Shown here piece after piece: positions 37,695-48,528 of a stretch of 64,000 bases of DNA (the first letter of the stretch is position 1; every line of letters begins with the position of its first letter). The notes below the pieces were generated by a model that worked only from the letters and a program-made list of their open reading frames with translations, made no database searches and was not told where the DNA came from. Location: positions 446,887 to 510,886 of the forward strand of contig NC_058145.1 of assembly GCF_011075055.1 (NCBI RefSeq). The letters run 5' to 3'. Origin of the DNA: Mangifera indica. Its lineage: Eukaryota > Streptophyta > Magnoliopsida > Sapindales > Anacardiaceae. The position numbers and the translations under genes are program-made.

Positions 37695-38228
37695 GGCCAA
37701 AAGACTTATTCCTACCCAAGTTTGGTGTAATTTTTATCTTATATCTATTAATTTTTAAAAACTCAAATATTTAATATTCTATTAAAATACACTGTTAAGG
37801 TTAAGAGTAAAATGTCATTTAAATAAAATTATTAAAAAAACGAATTATTGGTCAAACACAGATCTATGTGCATTTGTGTTCATCCAATCTATGCATCAAC
37901 CAATCCACATAGATCAACCGATGCATATATCCGTGCAATGAATGATCGCCAAAGAAGAAAGGAAAATAATGAAACCTTGGGGGGAAATGATAGCTTTTTA
38001 AACTTTTGACAGGAGAAATTGTTATATTTTTAAACCAAGAGAGACAATATAATAAAGTATTAGTTTTTAAAAATATTTTTAACTAAATGATATTTTTATC
38101 CTTAATCTTAATAGTGAATTTTAACTGAAGAGTGAATTTTAACTAAAGAGTATATATTTGAGTTTTTGAAAATTAATGGGTATACGTTATGTTTCACCAA
38201 ACCTTGGGTGGGAATAAGTGTTTTGGCC
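37695..38228. mobile_element. Mutator-like inverted-repeat element, copy 3 (534 bp)
   Basis: It starts GGCCAAAAGACTTATTCC and ends ATAAGTGTTTTGGCC. An exact 9-bp direct repeat, TAATTAGAA, flanks it (37686-37694 and 38229-38237). The terminal arms are inverted repeats with the shared ACCCAAG..TTTGG and AAACCTTGGGTGGGA blocks. The interior differs from copies 1 and 2 and has no GC-rich palindromic core. No coding frame is present. Confidence 0.8.
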
Positions 38229-38237
38229 TAATTAGAA

Positions 38238-39036
38238 AGTGGAGCAATATTATTTATACATAATTTTGGTATATAATTTAGGCATACAAATAATATGTTA
38301 TCATATAATTAGATATTATTCTCTTTATGACAAGATCATCCATATATGTATACACCGGTCTTGAAACTATAATAATAAAACTCTCATTAATCAATTGGTC
38401 ACAATCCAACCCAGCACCCACATAAGATTATATGAGGCAAATGGAATATATTGTGAAAACTGGCAAGTAATCCTTCAAAAGGAAAAAACAAGATATGTCT
38501 CAAAGAAAGAATTTGTTCTCTTGCTGGCTTTCTTCCATCGACTCCCCACTTTTAGGGGGGCCAGGAATATTACCTTACAAAGAATCGTTCTAGATGAGAC
38601 TTCATTTGACTTATAAACAATTTTGGTTTATTAAAGACTGATTGTGTAATTAGATGAACAATATTCATTAGGAAGTTTCTTGAGACTTCTGTGGATAGAG
38701 CCTCACCCTCATCCTTCCTGCACTCTTTATTGATCTGATTGGAAGAGTTTGGATCTCTGCGGCCTTCATAGATCAAAAGGTCAGGAAATCTTCCGACAAT
38801 TCACCAAGAGTAGCTCCAATTAGTTTTGAGTTAGTGGCATCTGATGTGATGACAATAACAGTCCAGAGTTTGATTTGTCCTCTGTTACATTTGAAAAAAA
38901 CTAATTTTCTGTTTATCTGTTAAAATCATCCATTAATTTTTACAATCAAATTGTATTTATGTCTTTTTTTTTTATTAATATTATATTAAAGATATAAAGT
39001 GGGATATCATTATTATTTTTTAAAAACTTCCTAAAT
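38238..39036. other. Intergenic DNA between transposon relics
   Basis: A truncated foldback-MITE copy lies at about 38255-38360. The remainder is AT-rich. Short frames at 38395-38616 and 38570-38776 have no recognisable similarity and overlap on opposite strands, so I do not call them genes. Confidence 0.45.
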
Positions 39037-42000
39037 GTAGATATGGTAACGGGTCATTTTAGGACGTGTCATTACAACTTTGATATGGTTTACCATGCCT
39101 GTGGGTTATGTTGGGTCAAGACCCACATAGTAACGGATCTTTTGTATCGGGCCCATTTGCATAAATGTAAAAGCCCTCGACACAATCATGTCAGACTTTT
39201 AACGAGTTAGCCTATGTTTAATTATTATATAAAATTAAATAAAAATTATTTTCCAGTTAATAAAACCGATAATAGTATCTCAAAAATTTTATTGATAATC
39301 TTTCATTTGTAGTAGAAGAATACTATGGTTACATGATGAAAAATATTCACAAATATTATAAATCTATTCATTTAAATAATATATAATTATAAGGCCAAAC
39401 GACTATTTCCCACCTAAGGTTTGATGTTTTCTCAAAAGTCCCTCCTTTAACTATGGAAACATCAAACATCCACCCATGGCCGGTTAGATTTAACCAAACT
39501 CTAACGGTGGTAGGGGTAAAATCGTCATTTTTGCTATAATATTAAAAATAAACTAAAATAGAATCTAATTTTGCCCCCCTAAACTTTAAAAACTAAAATT
39601 TTCTCCCAGCCTAAGTTTTAAAAAATGGCAGTTTCACCCTAGGGTTTGATTTTGAAATCTCCGGCGACCGTTCCGGCTCTATTACCGACGGCCTCTCCCT
39701 CCCGAAGTAACCTCTCCTTCCGGCGAATGTCGTCTTCCCAGACGAAGACGACGGCGTCGGCTTCGTTTGGGGAGATGAAGGACTTTGTCTTCCCCGACGA
39801 AGTTCTTCGTCTCCCAAGGCCAAGCCGACGCCGATCGAGCCTCCAAATGGGAGGAAAACATTCGTCGGAAGGAGAGGCTACTTCGGGAGGGAGAGGTCGT
39901 CGGTAATAGAGCTGGAACGGTAGCCGGAGATTTCAAAACCAAACCCTAGGGTGAAACTGCCATTTTTTAAAACTTAAACTGGGGGAAAATTTTAGTTTTT
40001 AAAGTTTAGGGGGGCAAAAGGAGATAAAATTTTCAGGCGTTAGGGTTTGGTTAAATCTAACCGACCATGGGTGGGTGTTTGGTGTTTTCATAGTTAAAGG
40101 GGGGACTTTTGAGAAAACATTAAACCTTGGGTGGGAAATAGTCATTTGGCCTAATTATAAATATAAGTGCAATATATATACTATCTATTCATTCTCAATG
40201 TCCAGATTCTTGAATTCTTCAAATATATTTTCTATGACCCGATTCTGTAATTTGAAGTCAACTTTCACTCAATCTTTTATACACATGATGGTCTCGACCA
40301 TGTTAAGGTATAAGTTCGATCGTCTATTATCCAACATGCATCCACCTACACTAAAAAAAATTTTAATACTATAATATATCACACTAAAGGGGTTAGTAGA
40401 TCTTGTGTCATGGTGGAAAACACAGAAAAACTTTCTTGATTTGTTTTTCATCATGCTAAAACATCAAATTTGTCATTATCAACATATCGTTTAATAATTT
40501 CAAGAAAATTATTAATATTAATATAATTATAAAACTCACAAAAAATTGCACTTTGACTCACATGTTACTTACTTTTGCATAAAAGTGACTATATACGTAA
40601 TTTTCTTTTACATGAACTTACCTCTGATTCAGAAGTTTGTGTCATTTTCTACTATTTTCATAAATAATATACATTTTAAATAAAAAAATTTGAACATCAT
40701 CTATGCTGTTAGTGTTTGTTTGTATTAAATTTTTATTTATAACATCTAAACAATTTTTAACTTAATAATTTTATCCTAAAATCTAAAACAGTGGTAGTTG
40801 AAAAAAGTAAAGAAACTTGTGTCCAATTTTTTTTATTTGTCTAGACAATTTTTTAAAAGTATTATGATAACTATATTTTTTTTAAAATTACTTATTTCTA
40901 ACATATTATATAAAATTAAATATGTAGTTAGATAGTACACATTTGAATATTAGTTTGTGACTGTTTTCAAAGGCTTTAACATATTTATTAGAGTCATAAT
41001 AATCCCCCAATCATAATCAATTAAAAAAACAAGATTTTCATAATCCTTTTGCTAGATATTGAAGAAATGTGTATAGCTACTTCAAACTTTTTGCTTGCTT
41101 TCAACATAAGGTATATATATTGAATTCCACCTAGTTTTAACATCAATTTTTTACTTTCTTTTGTCTTAACCCCTTTGAGAGATAGAAATTATGATACGTT
41201 TAAATCTGTGATAGAGATGATGAAATGTAAGCGATAATATATCTAATTATTGATGTTTGATCTTTAACTAAGCTCAAACAATCATGAACTATTAAATTTA
41301 TAATATGATATGTACACCTAATATAATATAATTTTCCACAAAATGGACCAGATAAATGATTGAACATTAATTCGATTACTCCATCATTATTTTTCATATT
41401 ATCTAAAGTAATTAAAAAAATATAACTATTAATTTTATATTCATAAAAAAAATATTAGTTAATACTTGATAAATTGTAATACTATTATGAGAATATTCTA
41501 ATTATCTAAATACAATTACCTTTTGCACAGCTATCAATCAAAATTAATAAAATGGACAATTGTGTAAAGGCATCTTATGTCCTGATTTGTTGCAATCCAT
41601 AAATTAAAAGTAATTGAAATAACATCATTAAAATTAATAAGTTCTCCTATAATTTTTAATTTGATTAATTCATAATTCATAACCATGTTTGACCTAATGA
41701 TAAAACTAGGAATTCTTCTAAAGGTGGGGTAAATACTATTTTGTATTATTAGTTCTAAAATTTTCATTTTTAGCATAAGAGAATGATGGGTTAGAAACTA
41801 TAACATACTTGGTCATATAATCTCATATTTTAGTTTGATCGTGGATGCAACTAAATATTTCTCCAATGCGACCAAAATTGCTCAAACCTTCTGCTATACT
41901 AGCTCTGCCAATGGATCAAGATCCGGTGAAGGTAATTTATTGTTGACCTCTTATCTTGTGTGAAATTTTTTTACAATATTTCGTAATATGTTAACGAAGA

Positions 42001-42270
42001 TGATCAATGCCACCTATACTGACATATGTTAAATATAAATTGTAGCATTTGCATATTTCCTATTAAATAAATATACTTTCTATCGTTTCCTTTGTTTGAT
42101 CAAAATGATTCCACTTAATAAATTTTTACTTAATTTTTTTCCTCGCTAAGCCTATGGTTAACCCACTTTCACGTGTTGGTGCTCGTGGTCTAGATGCATC
42201 ATCAATAATATCATCAGTGTTATAGTATTCAAACTGATTAAACTCACTTGAGTTTGGATTTATTTGTAAT
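39037..42270 (-). mobile_element. Decayed hAT transposon (BED-type, DAYSLEEPER/RICESLEEPER-like), with nested insertion
   Basis: Minus-strand fragments in several frames follow the order of a hAT transposase. An N-terminal piece at about 42250-42130 leads to a BED-like WNHF near 42100. LIKLKIIGELINFNDVISIT then NLWIATNQD lies near 41590-41660, and a CTYHIINLIVHDCL motif near 41270-41310. TRWNSIY, then after a frameshift LMLKASKKF, lies near 41060-41140, and VLDFRIKL near 40780. The hATC dimerisation signature LDNRRSNLYLNMVE lies near 40300-40345. The low-coordinate end begins TAGATATGGTAACGGGTC at 39037, a hAT-like terminus. Stops and frameshifts show the gene is dead. The palindromic element at 39393-40151 has inserted between transposase and terminus. 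The high-coordinate terminus is not identified, so that boundary is approximate. Confidence 0.7.
39393..40151. mobile_element. Palindromic Mutator-like element, copy 2 (759 bp)
   Basis: It starts GGCCAAACGACTATTTCCC and ends AATAGTCATTTGGCC. An exact 9-bp direct repeat, TAATTATAA, flanks it (39384-39392 and 40152-40160). The outer arms are nearly identical to copy 1, but the GC-rich core is shorter and arranged differently. Mirror open frames occur on both strands (39646-39906 and 39942-39682). It lies inside the hAT relic, between the transposase C-terminus and the hAT end, so it inserted later. Confidence 0.85.
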
Positions 42271-42518
42271 TTTTTAATGAATGATTGACAAAATTGTAAG
42301 CAAATCAGATGCTAAATTTTGGGGTGCAACTATCAAATTTTGAAAGTATTGCAGGGTGTATTAGAGGTTTAAAATTTTCAAAAAGCACCCCTAAAATTTT
42401 AATTAACATCCTAACATTTTCAAAAATTAAATTATCCTCTCACATATGATCACATTTCATTAGCATCTCTATTTATACTTTTATTAACATATGATTATAC
42501 TTTATTAACACCTCTATC

Positions 42519-42526
42519 TATATAAA
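42519..42526 (+). promoter_or_regulatory. TATA box of the MYB gene
   Basis: TATATAAA lies about 110 bp upstream of the ATG at 42635, a normal plant spacing allowing an 80-bp leader. The leader region is TC-rich (TTCTTCTTCTTCTT). Confidence 0.55.
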
Positions 42527-42634
42527 TCCCCTCTCGTATCAAATCTTTGCCATGGGCTAATCCATATTTTGTAACTTTCATCTTAATCAAAATACCCGTT
42601 CTATTCTTCTTCTTCTTAAATTCAAATTATAGAA

Positions 42635-43808
42635 ATGGAAGCTGATCACATGGGAGATTTTAGTTCTTCAACTTGCGATCAACGAAGTGAAGAAGAAGTG
42701 GAGGTGAGAAAAGGGCCATGGACTCTTGAAGAGGATTCATTGCTTATGAATTACGTTAGAATTCATGGTGAAGGTCGTTGGAACTCTGTAGCTCGCTGTG
42801 CAGGTTAGGTTACTAATAGAATGAAATTGGTATTCTCTTTTGCTTATGTTCTTAGGAGATCACTAACAGAGATGTATGTATACAGGACTACAACGAACGG
42901 GAAAAAGCTGCAGGCTAAGGTGGTTAAATTACTTGCGCCCAGATGTTCGAAGGGGAAACATCACTCTTCAAGAACAACTAATGATTCTTCAACTCCACTC
43001 TCGCTTGGGAAACAGGTAGTTTATTAATCTTATATTAACTCCAATATTTTTGATCTAATTGAGTATTTTTCCCCCAAGAACTTTAATACTAATTGGAGAT
43101 TGAAATCGAAGGTGGTCAAAAATAGCTGAACATTTGCCAGGAAGAACAGACAATGAGATAAAAAACTACTGGAGAACAAGAGTTCAAAAGCAAGCAAAAC
43201 AGCTCAAATGTGACGTTAACAGTAAGCAATTTAGAGATGCCATGCTTTACGTTTGGATGCCTCGTTTAATTGAGAGGATCCAAGCGGCAACAACCAATTC
43301 ACCAACGATTCAACCCAGTTCAAACCTCACCACCACCACCATCACCACCACTGCAGAGACTACAAGCACTCATGCAGACTTACGGACGAGTCAAATTCAT
43401 CACTCCACTGAGTTGTCTTGGGACTCCGTGGATGCCCATATAGACAATTCACAAAACTGGTCAGAGTTTTACCCATATAACACGTCTGGCTCATGGGACT
43501 GGTCTAAATCGGGTTTAGATATTCACTTGTCTTGGGACTCGATGGATGCCTGTCTGGATAATTCACAAAACTGGTCGGAGCTTTACCCATGTAACATGTC
43601 TAGCTCATGGGACTGGTCTAAACCGGGTTTGGATATCCAATTATCTCGGGACTCGGTGGATGCCCATATAGACAATTCACAAAACTGGTCAGAGCTTTAC
43701 CCATATAGGACGTCTAGCTCATGGGATTGGTCTAAATCGGGTTTGGACGTCCATGAAGGCGATCAGTCATTGGAGAGTTTGTCAAATGATGAGGGTGTCT
43801 GGTTGTAG
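42635..43808 (+). CDS. R2R3-MYB transcription factor, MYB2/MYB108-type (subgroup 20)
   Basis: Three exons (42635-42803, 42886-43015, 43112-43808) give 331 residues; both introns sit at the usual R2R3-MYB positions. R2 (about 26-77) has W29, [10 protein letters not shown] and [12 protein letters not shown]3 (about 78-128) has [41 protein letters not shown]. The following [17 protein letters not shown] and [11 protein letters not shown] are typical of the MYB2/MYB78/MYB108/MYB112 group. That group is linked to abiotic stress, abscisic acid and jasmonate responses and anther or senescence programmes. It should act in the nucleus. The C-terminus is unusual: residues 201-314 are three tandem copies of a 38-residue unit rich in Trp, Asp and Ser. 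A TATA box lies at 42519 and an AATAAA just after the stop. Confidence 0.93.
43413..43754 (+). repeat. In-frame 114-bp tandem triplication in the MYB gene
   Basis: Units begin at 43413, 43527 and 43641, exactly 114 bp (38 codons) apart. Each encodes a variant of [18 protein letters not shown], then YPYN and [12 protein letters not shown]. Units 1 and 3 share IDNSQ/HID features that unit 2 lacks (CLDNSQ). The repeat keeps frame and adds acidic, Trp-rich segments to the likely activation region. Confidence 0.92.
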
Positions 43809-44646
43809 CAATAAATTTACATCTAATAAAGTTAATATTGTTTTAATATCTCTTCAACTTTTTTGTTATAATGAATATATTAATTTGTTAATGAATTATT
43901 ATATAATTTATTTAAGAGAATAATATCTTTATATACTAGTATTCTTATTCCTTAAAAAAGTTTTAATAGGATTATTAAAACTAGGAGAAATTCTAAAGTG
44001 ATTCTTCATAAGTTTAGGCCCGGAAGCAAGACCCTTATCTACTAACTGGACAACAAGACACGTGTAGGTTACACCTTTAGTCTAAGTGATTGTCTAATCA
44101 CACCATAATTATGAGTGGATTTGATCTAAGCCACGACTCAATTCAAACATTGGATTTCAAACTTGAGCTCTAATTCGATCTAAAATCAACTCATTTATTC
44201 ATTTAGTGATACTATTTATCCTTTAACAATATTATTCACCCTCCAACGACACCTCTCACTCTGTCAATAACCTTTTGGTGATATCATGCTCTAGCTTGAA
44301 ACTTTGATCTTAGCTGGAGTCAACTCCAAGCTCAATTCAGCTTGACTCATATTGATTCCACCCCTAACCATAATCAACCTATTTGCTTCAATTCATGCAT
44401 TATAAATTTGTATATGATAAATTGATAACTCATATAAACATATAACTATATATTAAGATTTAATTAATTATTTACAATAAGGTCAAGGATCATCATCATC
44501 ATGATCATCATCTCTCAGTGGTCAACATATAGCTATAGCTATATATATAAGTAAAGATGTGAAAAACGAAATTAAAGAAACAAAAGAAAGGAAGACAATA
44601 AAGCACATGCAAGCCACCATTGATCCTAGCGAGGGCAATTAATTAA
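43809..44646. other. Convergent intergenic region between MYB and LBD4-like genes
   Basis: It contains the 3' UTRs of both genes and a dispersed TCAAACTTGAGC-type repeat at about 44100-44360. An ATCATCATCATG simple repeat lies near 44490. No coding frame is supported. Confidence 0.5.
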
Positions 44647-47127
44647 TTAGCATGACCATAAAGGCCCTCCATTAATATCTGGTTGATCGACATGCATGTC
44701 CATGGAGAAGAAGGACTTGGCTGCCGGGGAAGAAACAACAGCAGCAGCGTTGGCGGCTTCCGAAGCAAATTGCCACATTCTCATTTGCACGACTTCAGCT
44801 TGAGCAAGCGCCAGTTGAGTTTGCAGGCAGTCGATCTGTTGCTGCAAACAAGAAATGGCTCCAACGCAACCGTACACTGGATCTCTCACTCTTGCATTGG
44901 CTTCATACACCATTGAACTCACTGCATCGCTGCGTTGGTGCTCTGGAAGTTCCTGTATTAAATTTCATGCAAGAACACAACCCACAAATTGGATGATTTG
45001 AGGAGAAAGTTCCATGCATGCATGGCACCTAGAAGAATTAATATGCTAATGTATGATCAATTCATCAATTTTACTGCCGATTACAAGAGAAAGTTAATTT
45101 AGAATTTTAATAAATTCAGAAGTTTCATGATATTTTATTACTAGAAGGAAAAATGTCTTCTACCGGGTACAAATATACAAAGAGAGAGAGAGTTGATGAG
45201 CTCACTTGAAAGAGCGTTAAAATGATCAATTCATCTCTTAATTTGGAAACTTTTTAATATAATATATGAAATACATTAATAAAATTTTTAAAATTTTCAC
45301 TGATTCTCTTAAATGTAATTTTTTTTATCAATCTTTTTTTATATTTTATTGTTATTCAATTTTGACGGTGTTAAATTTTATTTCTGACTTCACCTACGAT
45401 CAAGCTAAAACATCAAAGGATCAGCTTTATTTTGACGCAAATTACAACATGTACCATGATCTCTAATGTTATTAAGTTGATAATCTCCGTTAAGTGTATA
45501 TTTTCCCTCAAGGCCAAAGGACTATTTTTCACTTAAGGTATGCTGCATTCTCAAGTTTTTCTTCTTTAATTTTAATAATTTCAAATACCCACTTATAAAC
45601 AGTTAAAATTGACGTGTCATCAAATGATTGTATGATTTTAAATTATAGATAAAATAATTAAATAATTCGATTATCTAATTATATGCTAAACACATCAGTT
45701 TGATCGTACTTATTAATACATACAATTAAAACTTTATATATAAACAATTGAATATTAAAAAGTACAAATGTATTATTATATTTTGAATTAAAAATAAAAT
45801 AAATAATTAAATTACAAAAATACCAAATAATATATTAATTTATTTATGCCCGGTAATCGCACCGTTTACGGGGAAGTTGTGATGTAATGGTTGGTTAATA
45901 ATATTATAGTTAAACTCTTAATTATATGTGTAGAAATAAAATAATTATAACAAAATTGATTTAATAAAGGTCGAATAAATTAATATGCCTACATCAATCA
46001 CATCTTCGATCTCTTTTACAAGTAATTGTCTCTTACGACACTATCTATCAATGTAAAGCATGCGCACAGATGATTCATAGAGATTACTTCAAAGATAAGA
46101 ATTCCATGGCTCAAAAAAGCTACTTAGTGGTCGTAAAGTAATTCTTCAAATTTCCATGTAAGAAATTATGAAAGGCTAATTTATTACCTTTACTTGTTCT
46201 CTTTCTCATTTTACCAAGAATCTTTTGTGCGACAGTAATATTATATATATCTAGTTTTAAAAATTCAATTATATATTTAAACAATGTGTCATTTTACTAA
46301 AATTTTGATACAGAACGAATCCAAACAAAGTTCAATTTGAAGTCAACTTAAATTGAAAAGAATTAATTTGAGATTGATGAACTGAGGTTTGAACTTGTTT
46401 ATTTAAATACGTCTAATCCTTAATTTGAAGTCGACTCATTCATTTTGAGTTTGAGTAATTTGGATCAAATCTAACTCTGATTTTAGATCAACCAATAGTC
46501 TGTAGGGAGATTATTGGGTTATCTCATATCTTTAGAAAAAGGGAAAGTGCAAGGAAAAGTCATTCTCTTTAAACTAGTTTTTTCAAGTTAGAGAGACCCA
46601 GGAACAAATAACAATAGGGTTGATTAATCTTATAATTACAAAGAGTTCTCTCTTTCAATCTGGAATCTTTTAGAAGTCATTTTTTATTTTAAGTTGGAAG
46701 GAGTATATATAGTTATTTAGATGAGTAATATTTCTTATTTATTTTATCATTAATTTAAAATTACTCAATTACATAATGATATTTCAATTTATTTATATCT
46801 ATAAGTATCAAACCGTTTGTATATAAAGTATTATTGTATTGTATTTTATATATATATATAAACATTTCTTTAATTTTCTAGCCTAAACAAAGCATTGTGA
46901 CAGAGATTAATTAGGTTTTCAAGAGCGAAAAAAGAGAAGAATGGAAAGCGAACCTGTAACATCTTGTTAACATTGCTGGCACCGAACACCTTGTGGACAC
47001 TGGCAAACTTTTGAGGCTCATCGGCTGGAAAATAAGGTGCAAAAACACAGTCAGCACATCTCCGCCGCAGAAGTTTGCATGCAGCGCATGGCGACAGTGT
47101 ACCTTGCTTTCTACCACTCTCCTTCAT
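44647..47127 (-). CDS. LBD4: LOB-domain protein, LBD4 (ASL6)-like
   Basis: Two exons (47127-46954 and 44952-44647) give 159 residues, with the class I LBD intron after KMLQ. The LOB domain runs from about 13 to 113: the Cys block, then a GAS block (KFASVHKVFGASNVNKMLQ), DPVYGCVGAIS, and a leucine-zipper-like LQQQIDCLQTQLALAQAEV. The protein ends LWSC, like LBD4. LBD4 is a nuclear DNA-binding regulator linked to vascular development and organ boundaries. The zinc motif is odd. It reads C14-x2-C17-x6-C24-x2-C27 (RRRCADC), whereas the family is CX2CX6CX3C, so one codon between the last two Cys is missing. All else is well conserved. The 2.0-kb intron holds dispersed repeats. A TATA box lies at 47250-47257. 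Confidence 0.93.
44953..46953. other. Large LBD4 intron with dispersed repeats
   Basis: It contains a partial GGCCAAA-type Mutator-like terminus at about 45512-45600 (GGCCAAAGGACTATTTTTCA), a TTGAAGTCAACTTAAATTG-type dispersed repeat at about 46310-46500, and foldback-MITE fragments near 45610-45760 and 46690-46840. No coding frame is supported. Confidence 0.5.
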
Positions 47128-47249
47128 ACTTTATGAATAATAAAAACAAGAAAATTTCAGAAAAAAAAAAAAGAATAAAGCAACTGAAGAATATGGACGA
47201 TCAGAAAAGAGAGAAGAGGAAGGGGGGCTTGAAGGGAGAGGTGGTGGGT

Positions 47250-47257
47250 GTTATATA
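47250..47257 (-). promoter_or_regulatory. TATA box of the LBD4-like gene
   Basis: On the minus strand, TATATAAC lies about 125 bp upstream of the ATG at 47127. The leader between them is rich in CT on the coding strand. Confidence 0.5.
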
Positions 47258-48187
47258 GAGAAAGAAGAGAAGGTATTTGACAGGAAATCTTTGAAGTGTT
47301 CCACCATGGAAGAGGGCTTAGATTCTGATGACAAAATAGGTCGTTTTTGTCAAGATCTTTTGCCCCACCTCAGCATGATATTTTGTCTCGCTTTTTCTTC
47401 TTTTTGAAGTTTAAATATCATATTTAAGTTTGCTTTGGTAGATTATGTTTAATTACTTTATTAGATTATTCAATAATGATAGAATCTGGTAGATTTACTG
47501 ATTAATATAATGAAAGGTTACAAGAAAAGAGTGCATTGCTTCTTCTCATAAGCAACTTATACTCTGTGTTTTAAAATTTGGATCGAATTGATTGATTTGA
47601 TCAAAAATTGATGACAAATCTAATTTAAATTATGACTAAAAACCATTTTAATTATCAGATTGAATCAACCCAATTAAAATAATTTAGATTATATATATAA
47701 TGATTAATTATATAATATTATTTTGAATATTATATTTATAAAGTTAATCAATATAATTATTAATCAAATGAGGGTTAACTGTCACTTAGACAAAAATCAC
47801 CTTTTTATCATAGCGACATTTGGCCTAATTCTGAAAATATTGATTTTTTTTGTGAAGATCACATGGCAACTTGTTTATCGTGGTTACTTACAAAGCACAA
47901 CTCTTGCAGTTAGGGAGTTTAATTCATTCAAGTAACATATAGTTGACTATATATTTCATGTGTATTGGCCAAAAGCCAAACTTATACAATGCATACACAT
48001 GGATTATATATAAATATAAACTTGCTTTATACTGTTTTAGGGTTTGTGAGACGTCATTTTGGGCTTTGTATTTAGCTTCCAATAAGGGTTTTTACTTCAA
48101 AGAGAAGAGATTCTATTAATAAGATACCATTATGATGACTTGGATCACTCTTTGATCCGATTGAAGATTATGTCCGATCAAATGGGT

Positions 48188-48190
48188 GGA

Positions 48191-48242
<52 letters not shown>
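48188..48242. repeat. (AT)n microsatellite
   Basis: About 55 bp of nearly uninterrupted TA repeats, broken by a single ACA, lie in intergenic DNA between the LBD4-like and dioxygenase genes. Confidence 0.9.
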
Positions 48243-48361
48243 ATGTTAAACAACACATGTTTCTAATCCAATTCAAAACATGAACAATTACTATCGTGAC
48301 ATTATGTGATTAATATTATTATATCTTTAATTTAAAATTATTTAATCATATATATAATTAA

Positions 48362-48528
48362 TAAAATTATGTGTACATATTTTAAGTATATAAAATAGGT
48401 ATATAAATGATATATCATTATGTGATTAAGTAATTTTGAATTAAGAATAAAGTAATACTTATTCACATAATGACACATCGACTATAGACCTATTTTATGC
48501 ACTTAAAATGTGCATATATAGCATTGTT
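48362..48528. mobile_element. Foldback MITE, clearest copy
   Basis: The left arm (TAAAATTATGTGTACATATT, TTAAGTATATAAAATAGGT) is complementary to the right arm (ACCTATTTTATGCACTTAAA, ending ATATATAGCATTGTTA). The central stem is CATTATGTGATTAAG / TTATTCACATAATG around AATTTTGAATTAAGAATAAA. Flanking TTAA/TAA could be a 3-bp Tourist-like target duplication, but AT-rich flanks prevent certainty. Confidence 0.65.

Noticed and set aside
43413..43754. Regularly spaced repeats, considered as CRISPR-like
   Set aside because: The units are directly tandem, in frame and coding within a MYB gene of a plant; there are no spacers.
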